Assembly (NCBI RefSeq): GCF_019428685.1
Contig: NZ_CP080096.1
Coordinates: 2,728,001 to 2,792,000 of the forward strand
From: Paraburkholderia edwinii
GTDB taxonomy: Bacteria > Pseudomonadota > Gammaproteobacteria > Burkholderiales > Burkholderiaceae
Length of the DNA: 64,000 bases
Reading direction: 5' to 3'
Shown: piece after piece, positions 17,430-26,966 of the stretch
Layout: each line of letters begins with the position of its first letter
How positions within the stretch are numbered: the first letter of the stretch is position 1
The notes under the pieces: generated by a model
What the model saw: the letters and a program-made list of their open reading frames with translations, nothing else
Told to the model about the DNA's origin: nothing
Database searches by the model: none
Made by a program: the position numbers and the translations under genes

Positions 17430-18197
17430 TCACGCCCGCTTCACCAGATACGCATCCACAAGCTCAACCAGCCGCTCCCGACCAAAACTCGGATCGTGAC
17501 CCGCATGCACCACCTGCACAGGAAGTTCGCGCAGACGTTTCATCGTTTGCACGTACATCGGGATATCGGCACCACCGATTTCATCAAGCAGCGGACCGTC
17601 GTAAATTGCATCGCCGGAGAACAGCGTGCCGGTTGCCGCTTCCCACAGCCCGATGCTTCCCGGCGAATGACCGGGCAGGTGCAGAACCTCAAAATGCCGA
17701 TCTCCGAGATCGACGACACTCCCTTCCTTGACGATTTCGCTGACGGTCGCCGCCCGCACGTGATACGTGGACATCTCGTAGTCAGCATCGGGAAGCGCGG
17801 TGATCAGGTCGCCATCGAACGGATAGCCCGCTTCGTGATAGCGGCGGATGGCAGCGTCACCCAGGACCGACGCGAGCAGCGTGCCGCGCTCGCGCGGCGC
17901 ACGCAGGTTGTCGGCTTCCAGCTCGTGCACCAGCGTATGCTCGAATTCGTGGTGGCCGCCGATATGGTCCGCATGCGTGTGGGTCGCGACGGCGGTCACC
18001 TTCTTTTGCAGCAGATGCCGCGCGGCCTCGCGCAGGCTGGCGATGCCCATACCGGTGTCGATCATCAAGTCGCGGTCGCGGCCGCGAATGTGCCAGATAT
18101 TGCAGCGCATGAGCGGCACGACGTGCGGCTCCCACAACAAGGTGATGTCGTCACTGATGCGCTTCAGTTCGAACCAACGGCTGGCAATCGGTAGCAT
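17430..18197 (-). CDS. MBL-fold metallo-hydrolase
   Basis: 255 residues from ATG 18197. The metallo-beta-lactamase motif HTHADHIGG is present (two to four zinc or iron ligands), with a later His in LPGHSPGS, an Asp in FSGDAIYDG, and a C-terminal His (VVHAGHDPSF). It is a cytoplasmic hydrolase, possibly a thioesterase, lactonase or glyoxalase-like enzyme. Substrate unknown. The next gene in the same direction is a TetR regulator, suggesting induction by its own substrate. The in-frame extension to 18257 lacks homology. Confidence 0.88.
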   Translation of the reverse strand: MLPIASRWFELKRISDDITLLWEPHVVPLMRCNIWHIRGRDRDLMIDTGMGIASLREAARHLLQKKVTAVATHTHADHIGGHHEFEHTLVHELEADNLRAPRERGTLLASVLGDAAIRRYHEAGYPFDGDLITALPDADYEMSTYHVRAATVSEIVKEGSVVDLGDRHFEVLHLPGHSPGSIGLWEAATGTLFSGDAIYDGPLLDEIGGADIPMYVQTMKRLRELPVQVVHAGHDPSFGRERLVELVDAYLVKRA

Positions 18198-18336
18198 GAT
18201 CGTAGTCCTTCGGGGGTGGCAGCGGCACAGCATTGAATGCGTGACCATAGCGACCACGCAGCATGACGACGACTGATGATACGCGGCGTAGCCGGCGAGA
18301 ACTTATTGTCGTCCGCTCCAGGTGTTCAAAACGCGC

Positions 18337-19071
18337 TTAGTGATCGTCCCGATGACCGGGCAAGAGGCGCTGGACAATTTCGTCCGACAGCTTTGAGGCA
18401 GTGTGCTTGACGTCGCCATCGCTATCCACACCGGCAGCAACGAATCCACCGGCCGCGAGAAACGCGTTAAAGCCCAATGCCGCTCCCGGTGTCTTACCAC
18501 TTCTTGCAGTCGTCGTAACGTCAAGCAGGGGTCGTGCGGCAGGCGGTTCGGCGAGATCGGTGACCTGTGCCTCGACTTCCAGACTGGTATGACCGGCACC
18601 GAAACCGATTAACGCACGCTTGGCGCGGTCTCCTTCGTCAACGGATATAAATTCACCACTTACGAGCCAACCCGACGATGGGGTCTGTGCTCCCGGCACA
18701 AGACGCTCGACGTGCAATCCATGCTTCTTCAAATCGTCGGCAATCGAACGGCTCATCAGCGTTGCCAGATGCGTCGCCTTATCCTGCCTGGTTGTATGAA
18801 CCATCAGCGGGGAATCGGGAAATACGTGCCCTAGCAGTTCCCGACGGTCGACGTTGGCCCCGGGGCCTTCGAAGCGGATATCACTTCCTTGCAGATGGAA
18901 ATCCTCGACGTACACCGTATCGGGCATCGCGTTAGCCTGAACCGGCTGCTGCTGTGCGCTTGATGTCACTTCAACGGTGCCGCATGCGGATAGCCAGAGA
19001 ACCAGGAAAGCAATGGCCGCCGTCTTCGGCACTCGTGCCCGATGTATCCGGAAGCCGGTTATTTCGCGCAT
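18337..19071 (-). CDS. DUF4410 domain lipoprotein
   Basis: 244 residues. The N-terminus is basic, then hydrophobic (TAAIAFLVLWLSAC) with lipobox LSAC, so Cys30 is the likely lipidated residue; the Gly-Thr after it is compatible with outer-membrane sorting. The mature part matches the DUF4410 type: an early VYVEDFHL strand, LVSGEFISVDEGDRAKRALI, then IGFGAG, and a Gly/Ala-rich hydrophobic stretch (ALGFNAFLAAGGFVAAGV). Function unknown. It diverges from a TetR gene, with a perfect 9-bp inverted repeat between them, so it is probably under that repressor. Confidence 0.8.
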   Translation of the reverse strand: MREITGFRIHRARVPKTAAIAFLVLWLSACGTVEVTSSAQQQPVQANAMPDTVYVEDFHLQGSDIRFEGPGANVDRRELLGHVFPDSPLMVHTTRQDKATHLATLMSRSIADDLKKHGLHVERLVPGAQTPSSGWLVSGEFISVDEGDRAKRALIGFGAGHTSLEVEAQVTDLAEPPAARPLLDVTTTARSGKTPGAALGFNAFLAAGGFVAAGVDSDGDVKHTASKLSDEIVQRLLPGHRDDH

Positions 19072-19150
19072 GTCTTCGATCTCTCATAGACGAGGCTAAC
19101 GATTCTCGCTTTCTCATCTTCGATCGCGGTCAGCCTGATGGCCCCGATCA

Positions 19151-19174
19151 AAACGATAGCTTATACTATCGTTT
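19151..19174. promoter_or_regulatory. Perfect inverted repeat, candidate TetR operator
   Basis: AAACGATAG and CTATCGTTT are perfect 9-bp arms around a six-base centre (CTTATA). The element lies in the divergent region, 80 bp before the DUF4410 lipoprotein start and 68 bp before the tetR start, and overlaps a TATACT sequence that could serve as a -10. Position and symmetry fit autoregulation by the adjacent TetR protein. Confidence 0.65.
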
Positions 19175-19241
19175 CTGGATGCAGCAAAATCAAGATTTTT
19201 GAGGGGTGAGGAAACCCATGTCGCCATCTGCGGAGGTTTGA

Positions 19242-19922
19242 ATGACCAATCGGCCTGAAACGCGACGAAAGGTGGGAAGAAGAATGCCGGCGCTCGATAC
19301 AAAGACGGCACCCTCACAAGCCCGCAGCCAGGATACTTACGAATACATTCTCGAAACAGCCGGAAAATTGCTCGGCCAGATGGGCTTCGAGGAACTCACG
19401 ACCAATCTGATTTGCCGTACTGCGGGCATGACGCCCCCCGCTCTGTATCGGTATTTTCCGAACAAGTACGCCATCCTCAAGATATTGGGCGAGCGCCTGA
19501 TCGCTGCGCAGGACGCCGTGGTGGATCAATGGCTCAAATCCGGTGCAATGGGGCCATCGAGGCCGGAGGACTCGATCAAGAGAATCGCGTCGGTGTTGCG
19601 TGGCCTCATCACTGTTACGAAGCGCTTTCCTGGAGGCGTTGTCGTCAATCGGGCCATTCATGCCGTACCGCTTCTGCAGCAGCTTCATATCGAATCACGT
19701 GAGGCGGTCGCCGCACAGCTCTGTGACATCCTGCAGCCGCAATTCCCGATGGTGTCGGCCGCAAGGCTGCGTGTAGCGGCGCGCATGGTGTCAGAGCTCA
19801 GTTCCGCGCTCGTGCAGATGGCGATCGAGGACGCCGAACGGAATCCGGAAGGCCTGGTTTACGAAACCGCGGTTCTCTTCGCGTCGTATTTCCGCGCGCT
19901 ACAGGATTCACCTGCGGCGTGA
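19242..19922 (+). CDS. TetR family transcriptional regulator
   Basis: 226 residues. ATG 19242 is preceded by GGAGG at ideal spacing. After a basic N-terminal tail of about 25 residues comes the TetR HTH (ILETAGKLLGQMGFEELTTN, then AGMTPPALYRYFPNKYAIL). The C-terminal domain is of the AcrR-like ligand-binding type. It is divergent from the DUF4410 lipoprotein gene with a strong palindrome between, so it is likely an autoregulated local repressor of the lipoprotein gene. Confidence 0.92.
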   Translation: MTNRPETRRKVGRRMPALDTKTAPSQARSQDTYEYILETAGKLLGQMGFEELTTNLICRTAGMTPPALYRYFPNKYAILKILGERLIAAQDAVVDQWLKSGAMGPSRPEDSIKRIASVLRGLITVTKRFPGGVVVNRAIHAVPLLQQLHIESREAVAAQLCDILQPQFPMVSAARLRVAARMVSELSSALVQMAIEDAERNPEGLVYETAVLFASYFRALQDSPAA

Positions 19923-20056
19923 ATATATGGAGGATTCAGATCGATGCAATCGATTGCGCCGTCATACACGAAAATGGACAAGACCCTCTTCTTAAGGACG
20001 CTATGTTTCGTGCACGAAGGGCGCGATAGCTGGTCGCGGCGCATTCCACTATGAAC

Positions 20057-20305
20057 TCATCGGCCAGCGGCGATACTCAGGCCACGCGTTGCTGCCGTCG
20101 CCGAAATCAGATCCTGCAACGTACGTGCATCCCGTAGCATCGTCTCTATGAGCGGCCGATCGGCACCGTGATTCAGCACAAACTGGAGCGCATAGACAGC
20201 GCCATGATGAATAAGATGCTGGTCGATAAGTTCGCGCGCACTCGTTTCATTCAACGCCTTGAATGTCGTGTCCCAGGCATCTGCGTTGTTTCCGATGTTT
20301 GACAT
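20057..20305 (-). CDS. Small hypothetical protein
   Basis: 82 residues from ATG 20305. Predicted all-helical and soluble, with no signal peptide or Cys: an N-terminal NADAWDTTFKALNETSAREL, a His-rich turn (IDQHLIHHGAVYA), and a Leu/Ala-rich C-terminus. I do not recognise the family. An AGGGACG stretch just before the start serves as a ribosome site. Monocistronic, flanked by gene-free sequence. Confidence 0.55.
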   Translation of the reverse strand: MSNIGNNADAWDTTFKALNETSARELIDQHLIHHGAVYALQFVLNHGADRPLIETMLRDARTLQDLISATAATRGLSIAAGR

Positions 20306-20678
20306 GGTCGTCCCTTCAGAGTCAATCGCGGCACAACGTTCTGGTCGTCGGCCGGATGCCCCCAATCAGGCAAATGACATGCCATCCTGCATCGGGTCTT
20401 GCACAGCCAGATGACTACCCGCGACCCTCCCGAACTGAATCGGCGGGAAGGTCGTAAGTGTTCCGGTTGTGAGACAGCAAGAATGATTCGCGGGCGGCCC
20501 GGGTCTGCTCGCCCGATGTGCCGGCAAACTGTAGGTAGGGAATTGCGGATGTAGAGATTGTCTCAAAGATGAGACAGCGCGTCGGCTAGTTCGTCGGCCG
20601 CTGTTACGTTTGCCGAAAGCGCAGGACTCGCCAGGATCCACCCAGAGGTGTTACGTATGGGCTGGATGATCGTTTCAA
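20306..20678. other. Intergenic, nothing recognised
   Basis: About 370 bp between the small hypothetical gene and the SnoaL-like gene. A minus-strand frame at 20366-20641 has low-complexity Arg/Ser content and no ribosome site; I regard it as noncoding. Confidence 0.4.
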
Positions 20679-21158
20679 TTAGTCGCCCGTCCATGTCCAC
20701 GTCGAGATCAGCCATTTGCCCTCTGATCTCTCAAGCGTGGCCGTGATAACGCCGGGAATACTCAACTGCTTATTTTCGCGCTCGAAGCGGTAGTCCACCG
20801 GTAGCACAACATAAGCATGTCCATTGTCCACAGTCACACGCCGCGGCGCGCGCAGTTGTAGCGAAAACTGCGACACCCCGGCGTGCTCTGCTTCCGCCGC
20901 GTTGACTTTACGCCACGCCTCGATGGCCTGGGCCGAGGGCCCTGAAAATACGAACGGCGGAACACCACCGATCAGTACAACCGATGCCGTAAAGTACGAG
21001 GCCATCACTGATGCACTCGCGCGCTGATTGGTCGCGTCGACTGCCTGTTGGATACGGTCCATCACCTCCGACTGCTCCGACGCGCGGGCGGGCGCGCCCG
21101 ATAACGAGAACAGGCATGCTGTGGCCACGATAGTTCGAATCAGCATAGTGTGTTTCAT
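20679..21158 (-). CDS. Exported SnoaL-like / DUF4440-type protein
   Basis: 159 residues with a Sec signal peptide (TIVATACLFSLSGAPARA, cleavage near residue 26). The mature domain, about 130 residues, has the cone-shaped alpha+beta pattern of NTF2/SnoaL proteins: an initial helix (EVMDRIQQAVDATNQ), a Tyr/Phe-rich strand after it, a central VDNGHAYVVLPVDYRF and a terminal WLISTWTWTG. Such exported members bind small ligands; the function is unknown. No operon partner. Confidence 0.7.
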   Translation of the reverse strand: MKHTMLIRTIVATACLFSLSGAPARASEQSEVMDRIQQAVDATNQRASASVMASYFTASVVLIGGVPPFVFSGPSAQAIEAWRKVNAAEAEHAGVSQFSLQLRAPRRVTVDNGHAYVVLPVDYRFERENKQLSIPGVITATLERSEGKWLISTWTWTGD

Positions 21159-21305
21159 GACAGTATTGAACTGCGACCACGATACCCCGCGTAGACGCCG
21201 ACACGGATCGGAACATGCGAAGCGACGCGGTGAGGCCCGAAAAGCAAGGAGCGTCTCGGACGGCGTCGCTTCTTGCGTTAGCGGCTCTTAAACGTAGCGT
21301 CGTCC

Positions 21306-22073
21306 TTAGTCAACGTTCTGAGCGTCGCGATAGAGTGCTTTGTGTCGCTTAGTGGCGACCCACTCGTCTATTTCCGCGTCCGTCATGAAATGGGAGCGAT
21401 CGAACTGGTTCCAGCTGGTGATCTCGTCGACCGATTTCTTCCAGCGTTTGTACGGTACTTTGGATGGTGGCCCAAAGCACATGATGTCAATGACTGAAAG
21501 TTCTTCCGGGACGCCGAGCAAAGGCTTCATCGCCTGCTGGGCTTTTTTCTGTCCAATAGCGGTCACCCACCACACGTTGTAGCCGAGAGCGGCGGCGGCC
21601 AGATGGGCCGACATGGTCGCTGCCGCCACGCTCTGCAGCAAAATCCTTTCGGCGTTCTGTTCATACATCGCGGCCAGTTCGCTGCCGTCGTTCAAGGTCG
21701 GAAAGGCTTTCACCCAACGGAAATCAGTGGCGACGACGACCATGCCCGGTGCCGAGGCAAGGCCCCGGTAATCGGGCGTGGGAAACTTCATGTGGAGCTT
21801 TGCGCGATGGGTTTGTTCTTCACGAAAGTACTCCGCGATCCGGTCTTTAAGCGCCTGCTCGGTCACCACAATAAAGTGCCAGGGTTGTGCGTTGGCCCCG
21901 GATGGTGCGTGGCGCGCAGCGTCGAGAATCATTTCATAGTGTTCCCGCGGCACCACATACGCGGAGTCGAATGCTCGGGTCGTCATCCGGTTCGCCACCA
22001 CATCCATCAGCGCATCGTACCTGGAGCGGTCTTCGAAATTCCGGGTAACAGGGAGGGATACTTCGTCAGTCAT
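21306..22073 (-). CDS. Nitroreductase family protein
   Basis: 255 residues from ATG 22073. Family features: RMTTRAFDS near the N-terminus (FMN phosphate-binding Arg), RHAPSGANAQPWHFIVV (FMN-binding Ser and Asn), and a C-terminal segment PYKRWKKSVDEI. It should be a cytoplasmic FMN-dependent oxidoreductase acting on nitro compounds, quinones or a halogenated or flavin substrate. Specific role unknown. Extension upstream to 22163 lacks homology and is Arg-rich. Monocistronic, next to the fimbrial operon but not related to it. Confidence 0.88.
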   Translation of the reverse strand: MTDEVSLPVTRNFEDRSRYDALMDVVANRMTTRAFDSAYVVPREHYEMILDAARHAPSGANAQPWHFIVVTEQALKDRIAEYFREEQTHRAKLHMKFPTPDYRGLASAPGMVVVATDFRWVKAFPTLNDGSELAAMYEQNAERILLQSVAAATMSAHLAAAALGYNVWWVTAIGQKKAQQAMKPLLGVPEELSVIDIMCFGPPSKVPYKRWKKSVDEITSWNQFDRSHFMTDAEIDEWVATKRHKALYRDAQNVD

Positions 22074-22211
22074 GTGTGATCCTCGACGCCTTTCCAGGTG
22101 GGTGAGCCGACCTTGCAACCGACCGATCGGACGAGATACGGCTCTGTCGATTGAACGCCTCACCAGGGATGGCTATTCCATGTCAGTCACCTCGTATTCA
22201 ACGAGACACCT

Positions 22212-23354
22212 CTACTGATAGATAAGCGTGAAGGTAAGGACGGTGTTCACACTCCCGGGTGTGACGGTCGCCGCTGTTTGGTAGTAAGCCGCTGTCAATG
22301 GAATCGTGTACGAGCCGCCCGTCGTGGTGTTGTACGCCGACAGCGTGTACTGCGTCGTGTTGTACTGGAGCGGATTCCCGCTGCCGTCCTTCAACTGAAG
22401 GCCAATGCCAGTCGCAGTCGAAGTGCTCGACAACGCGAGCACGCCGTTTGTCGGATCGAGCACCGCGTTAATCGAATTGAACTGGTACTGGATTTTCGTG
22501 AGTCCGGCCGGGCATGCATTGACGGCGATCGTGAAATTCTTCGCTGTATTGGTCGCCGGCCCTATGCTCTTGAACGTCGACTGTTGATACGAACCCAAGT
22601 CGAGTGTCACGTCCGCCGTCGTGCAGCCGGCAACGACCACGTTCGTCGCAGACAGCGAAAAGGAATTCTGTGCCGCGGCCCCCGAAGGCAATTTCGCGAA
22701 CGTAATGGCACCGTTGACATTGGTTGCCCCAGTGCCTCGCAATATCTGGCCACCGGTTGTCGTGCCGGCGACCACTGTGCCAGTGGCCACTAGCGCCATC
22801 TCGACCTGCCCACCCGTCGCCCAAGAGCCGGCCTTATTGCACAGGGTGCCGGTCCAACCTGACACATTGGCCAGAGCGAGATCCTGCCAGGGCTGCCAGC
22901 CGCCACAGCCGGCCGAATAGGAACTCACGGCGATCGCGATCCCAACGCCCGAAACATTCGTATTCCAGACCGTAACGGTCACACCATGCGGTTCCACCAC
23001 CGTGATGCCGGATTTCGTCAACGAAACCGGTTGGAACACCATGCCCGCACTGGCGGTACCGGACGTGACACAGCCAAAGTACGAGGTTGTCTGCGGTGAC
23101 GTCGCCCACGTAGTCAAGACAGAACCAGGCACCTTGTCGCGCGGCACCGTGATCGACGCTGGCATCGAAATCGCGACCGTTGAAGTGCTGGCGGTCGAGC
23201 AAATAGCGGTCTGTGCGAATGCCGCGTGCGAACCTAATCCGCACATGAACAACACCAACAGCGTGAACACCATCCGGCGCCAACTATCGCGGCGCCCGCG
23301 CACGAGCGCCATCAGCATTGGCATGACGCGCGTCATATTTCGCTTATCGAACAT
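22212..23354 (-). CDS. Fimbrial tip adhesin-like protein
   Basis: 380 residues from ATG 23354 (a GAGGAAAG site is better placed here than for the ATG at 23375). Signal peptide ends at AAFAQ. The mature chain has an N-terminal domain with Cys pairs (AICSTAST; YFGCVT; SAGCGGWQ; TLCNKAG), typical of two-domain adhesins, then a C-terminal pilin domain from about residue 235 (VVAGCTTADVTLDLGSYQQ) ending in LTFTLIYQ, the beta-strand that docks with the chaperone. It is the last gene of the chaperone-usher operon, the normal place for the tip adhesin. Receptor unknown. Confidence 0.85.
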   Translation of the reverse strand: MFDKRNMTRVMPMLMALVRGRRDSWRRMVFTLLVLFMCGLGSHAAFAQTAICSTASTSTVAISMPASITVPRDKVPGSVLTTWATSPQTTSYFGCVTSGTASAGMVFQPVSLTKSGITVVEPHGVTVTVWNTNVSGVGIAIAVSSYSAGCGGWQPWQDLALANVSGWTGTLCNKAGSWATGGQVEMALVATGTVVAGTTTGGQILRGTGATNVNGAITFAKLPSGAAAQNSFSLSATNVVVAGCTTADVTLDLGSYQQSTFKSIGPATNTAKNFTIAVNACPAGLTKIQYQFNSINAVLDPTNGVLALSSTSTATGIGLQLKDGSGNPLQYNTTQYTLSAYNTTTGGSYTIPLTAAYYQTAATVTPGSVNTVLTFTLIYQ

Positions 23355-23400
23355 CGTGGCTTTCCTCGCGCGCATCGCGCGTTCATCGCGCGTTTATCGG

Positions 23401-26043
23401 TTAATTCCGGCACGTCGCCTCCGCATCGGTCCAGCGCTGCGTGTTGCCGCGCACCGCCACCGGCAACCTGTACGACACAGTGCAGCCTTCCACCGCCGTA
23501 TCGCCCCAGCGCACGCTCAGCGTCGCCGCATCGGCATGCACACCGCGCAGCACGATGCGGCCTTCCTGTGCAACGGTGCCGACGTTCTGCCCGCCCACAT
23601 CCATCACCTGCGCGCCAAACGGCACCGGCTGGCCGTCGGCCATCCGCACGCGCAGCAGCACCGCCCGTCCGCCGCCCTCGGTCTCGAACTTCAACCGCAC
23701 CACGGCGCCGGCCGTCGGCGCGACATGCTGCGAGGATGACTTCAGTTCCACGCTCATCGGCAGCCCCTTCGGATCGATCTCGATCTCGTTGGTCTCGAAC
23801 GGCTGCAGGCTCGACACGAGCGCATGACCGAACGGATCGATACGCAGACCGGCGCCGGACGTGACGCGCGCGCCGCCTGCATCCTTCGCTTCGACGATCG
23901 CGACCGTCTCGCCCATCGTCGGCGTGAATGCGACGCCGCCGCCATAGGCGACCATGCCGCCCGACATGCCGCCGCCGTATTGCGTGAAGCCCGTTCCCTT
24001 CGACGCATTCGCGGTCAGCGTCGCATAAGGCGACAGATAGGCCACATTGCCGCCGACATCGGTCGTCGCGCCTGCTCCGCCGCCGCTCGTACGAGCGACG
24101 TTGACGCCGTAGTTCACCGCGTTGTCGACGCCGAGCGAGCCGCTCAGCGCTTGCTGGATGGACATCGATCCGTTCGAATCGCGCTGCACACTCGTCGTCG
24201 AGTAGACCGATTTCGCACCGATGTTGAGCGGGATCGACACGTTCAGCATGACCCGGTTGTCCCAGCGGCCGCGTGTGATATCGAACTGGCGCGACGCCGA
24301 CACGCCATAGTTGATGCGCCGGAACTTGTTGTTGTAGCCGGCCTGGAACTGCGTATCGCTGCCGCCGCGATTCCAGTAATTGACCGTCGATCCCGACACG
24401 TAGAACGAGCCAAAGCCATCCGGGAGACTCTGATTCAACGTGACCTGAAACTGCCCGCGCTGAATTCCGCCGGACATCAGCGCGTCCGGTCCGCCGCTAT
24501 TGTTCTCGCGCAATTGCATGGCGTCCTGCAGGCCCAGATAGCCGCTGCTCGAGTATCGATACGCGGCGACCGCGATGTTGGTGTTGGTCGAGGTCAGCAG
24601 CTTGCTGTACGCGATCTTCACGCTTTGACCGTGGCGTGCAGCCTGCCCCGGCAGATCGGTGTTCGCCTGCGTGACGTCAAGACTGAATGCGCCCAGTTCG
24701 GTGTTAAGCGCCGCGCCTGCCACGCCGGCGAGATAGCCTTGCGCGACGGTCACGCCGCCGTAACCGGTGATCAGGTTCGTGACGCCGTGCTGGATCGTCG
24801 CCTGAAACAGCACGGGCTTGCCCGAGATCAGCGGATTGCGATACTGGCCCGCCGTGACGCTGAAATGCGTGATGCCCGGCCGCAGCGAATTCACTGCCGA
24901 CGCATACGGCACCTTGAAGGTTTCTACGCTGCCGTCCGCCGCTGTCACGCTGACATCGAGATCGCCGCCATAACCGGTCGGATACAGATCGTTAATCTCG
25001 AACGGGCCAGTCGCGACGTTGGCCGTATAGATGATGTTGCCGTTCTGGCGCACCTGCACCAGCGAGTTGCTGGGCGCAATGCCGCGAATTGTCGGCGCGT
25101 AGCCGCGCTGCGACTCCGGATACATCCGCTCGTCGCTCGAGAGCTGCACGCCGCGAAAACCGACGCTGTCGAACATCGCGCCGTCGGTGAACGCATCGCC
25201 GATCACTAACTGGCTTTTGAGCCGCGCGATCGAGCGCTGCAGGCTTGTCTGCACGCTCTGGTAATGCGTGCCGCCGTGCGTGTCGTAGGTCGCGTTGCCG
25301 TTATGACGGAAGCGCCACGGGCCGGCATTCAGGCCGGCGGTCAGGCCGACGTACGCCTGGGTCGACGAGGCACCTTCGCTGTCCGCGCGGTAGACGCTCG
25401 CGTTGTACTGCAGCAGCGCGGCCGGCACGCCGTTGTCCCAGTAACGCGGGTCGACGTAACCACGCGCTTCGAGGCGCATCGCCGCCTGCGGCACGCTGAC
25501 GTCGAGCCGCTGCTCGCCGTTGTCGAACGATGCTGTTGCATCGGGCACGAGTGCGTCGAGCGTGATGCAGGCGTTAGAGCCACCGGTCAGCTTTTGTGTC
25601 GCCTCGGGCGACAGCTTCGCGAGGTCCACGCCGACACGCTCGAGCAGTTCGCGATCGAAACACGGCCGCACGTCGTTCGGGTTGTCGCCCGCCTGCCTGA
25701 GCGTGATCTCGGCCCGGCCGAGCCAGTTCGTGTTGACATACAGATCGACGCGATATGTGCCCGGCGCTGCAAGGTTGCCCTTTTCGAAGCGACTGACGTC
25801 GATGTGCGCGCCGTCCGGACGCTGCAGGAACAGGTCGTTGAACTGAACTTCCGCCACTTGCGGCGCGTCCGTCGTTCCAGCTGTCGCACCGGCGGACGCG
25901 AAGCACAGGAGTGCGAGCACGCAGCAAGGACGCGGACGCGCACGCGCGGACAACGGCAACATCGAAGTGCGTTGAATCACGATAGCCAGCCGGAACGTGA
26001 GCAAGCCGACACCCTGTCCCAACGGACATCCGCGGTCTTGCAT
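23401..26043 (-). CDS. Fimbrial outer membrane usher protein
   Basis: 880 residues. A signal peptide probably begins at the internal Met at 25962 (MLPLSARARP, then hydrophobic to ATAG), so the start could be there. Mature N-terminal domain: VQFNDLFLQRPDGAHIDVSRF. Then the 24-strand beta-barrel, with QRGYAPTIRGIAPSNSLVQV and the plug region VRQNGNIIYTANVATGPFEI followed by NDLYPTGYGGDL, and C-terminal CTD domains ending in CTVSYRLPVAV. It assembles and exports pilins delivered by the chaperone. It lies between the chaperone gene (63 bp upstream) and the adhesin gene (46 bp downstream). Confidence 0.93.
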   Translation of the reverse strand: MQDRGCPLGQGVGLLTFRLAIVIQRTSMLPLSARARPRPCCVLALLCFASAGATAGTTDAPQVAEVQFNDLFLQRPDGAHIDVSRFEKGNLAAPGTYRVDLYVNTNWLGRAEITLRQAGDNPNDVRPCFDRELLERVGVDLAKLSPEATQKLTGGSNACITLDALVPDATASFDNGEQRLDVSVPQAAMRLEARGYVDPRYWDNGVPAALLQYNASVYRADSEGASSTQAYVGLTAGLNAGPWRFRHNGNATYDTHGGTHYQSVQTSLQRSIARLKSQLVIGDAFTDGAMFDSVGFRGVQLSSDERMYPESQRGYAPTIRGIAPSNSLVQVRQNGNIIYTANVATGPFEINDLYPTGYGGDLDVSVTAADGSVETFKVPYASAVNSLRPGITHFSVTAGQYRNPLISGKPVLFQATIQHGVTNLITGYGGVTVAQGYLAGVAGAALNTELGAFSLDVTQANTDLPGQAARHGQSVKIAYSKLLTSTNTNIAVAAYRYSSSGYLGLQDAMQLRENNSGGPDALMSGGIQRGQFQVTLNQSLPDGFGSFYVSGSTVNYWNRGGSDTQFQAGYNNKFRRINYGVSASRQFDITRGRWDNRVMLNVSIPLNIGAKSVYSTTSVQRDSNGSMSIQQALSGSLGVDNAVNYGVNVARTSGGGAGATTDVGGNVAYLSPYATLTANASKGTGFTQYGGGMSGGMVAYGGGVAFTPTMGETVAIVEAKDAGGARVTSGAGLRIDPFGHALVSSLQPFETNEIEIDPKGLPMSVELKSSSQHVAPTAGAVVRLKFETEGGGRAVLLRVRMADGQPVPFGAQVMDVGGQNVGTVAQEGRIVLRGVHADAATLSVRWGDTAVEGCTVSYRLPVAVRGNTQRWTDAEATCRN

Positions 26044-26105
26044 CAGGAAAGTGAGAAGGGATCGCGCGAACGGGCGTCCCGCCGGGGCGCTACGTCAGGC
26101 GCGCA

Positions 26106-26906
26106 TCATTTGGATACGGCAGCCGTTCCCGGCCCAAGTGGCGCATCGCCGCCGCCCGGACCACCGTAGTCGTTCAGCCATTGGTAGTGAACCGTCGCAT
26201 CGGGCGCGTCGGCCACCTCGCCCTTTAGCTGAAACGCGTGTGTTTCACCCGGACCGATCATGCCGCCGTCGTCGAAAGTCGCGGCCTTGCCTGCGGCGTG
26301 TACGGTGATTTCAGTCAGCGATACGTGAAATGCTGTCGGGTTGTGGACCTCGATGGCGAGTTGTCCGCCGGTCTGCGTCAGCCGCCATGTGAGCTGTGCC
26401 GCCGCTGTATCAGGCGTGCCCTGCAGATGAGCAGGTCGGAAGAACAGCTTGATCCGCGAACGGAACGCGAGTTGCAGGTGGTTGGTCTCTCGGCTGTCAG
26501 CCGCAGGTTTCGGCGGCACCTCGAGCACGTCGAGCCAGAACACCGACTCGCGGTCCTGCGGTAACGCCTCGCCTGTATAGACGAGGCGCAGCGTCTGCGA
26601 TCGGGACGGATCGATGCGCGAGATCGGCGGCGTCACCGTGAACGGCACGTTAATGTTCGACGGCGCGCCGCGCACGTCACCGGCATCGACCCACGACTGC
26701 ACGAGTGCCGGCGACTGACCTTCGTTCGATAGCTTGAGCGTGACCTCAGGCTCATTCGCGTCGTAGATCACGCGCGTCGCCGCGATGACGACGGAAGCCT
26801 CCGCTGGCACGGGCAGAGAGGCCAGCCAGGCGGCGTATCCCGCAGCGATTGCGATTCTGAATGCTTTCCGAACCATATGGGTGCCCCGAAACGGTATCCG
26901 ATGCAT
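26106..26906 (-). CDS. Periplasmic fimbrial chaperone
   Basis: 266 residues from ATG 26906, or 256 from ATG 26876 (MVRKAF), which gives a tidier signal peptide ending at PAEA. The PapD-like first domain has VVIAATRVIYDANEPEVTLK, with the Arg that anchors the subunit C-terminus, and PFTVTPPISRIDPSRSQTLR followed by LVYTG. The second Ig domain runs to WLNDYGGPGG. It donates a strand to pilins and delivers them to the usher. A 63-bp copy of its coding DNA (26718-26779) is found again between the two pilin genes. Confidence 0.93.
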   Translation of the reverse strand: MHRIPFRGTHMVRKAFRIAIAAGYAAWLASLPVPAEASVVIAATRVIYDANEPEVTLKLSNEGQSPALVQSWVDAGDVRGAPSNINVPFTVTPPISRIDPSRSQTLRLVYTGEALPQDRESVFWLDVLEVPPKPAADSRETNHLQLAFRSRIKLFFRPAHLQGTPDTAAAQLTWRLTQTGGQLAIEVHNPTAFHVSLTEITVHAAGKAATFDDGGMIGPGETHAFQLKGEVADAPDATVHYQWLNDYGGPGGGDAPLGPGTAAVSK

Positions 26907-26966
26907 AGGCAAGGCGAAGCGGACAACGACCCGTCCGACTCGCGCCTGCGTATAGGCTTTATTGCG

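Noticed and set aside
20366..20641. Minus-strand frame of 91 codons
   Set aside because: Arg/Ser-rich, no ribosome site, no homology; treated as noncoding.
23824..25209. A 461-codon plus-strand frame opposite the usher gene
   Set aside because: Arg/His/Ala-rich shadow of a clearly identified usher; typical of the antisense frame in GC-rich genes.
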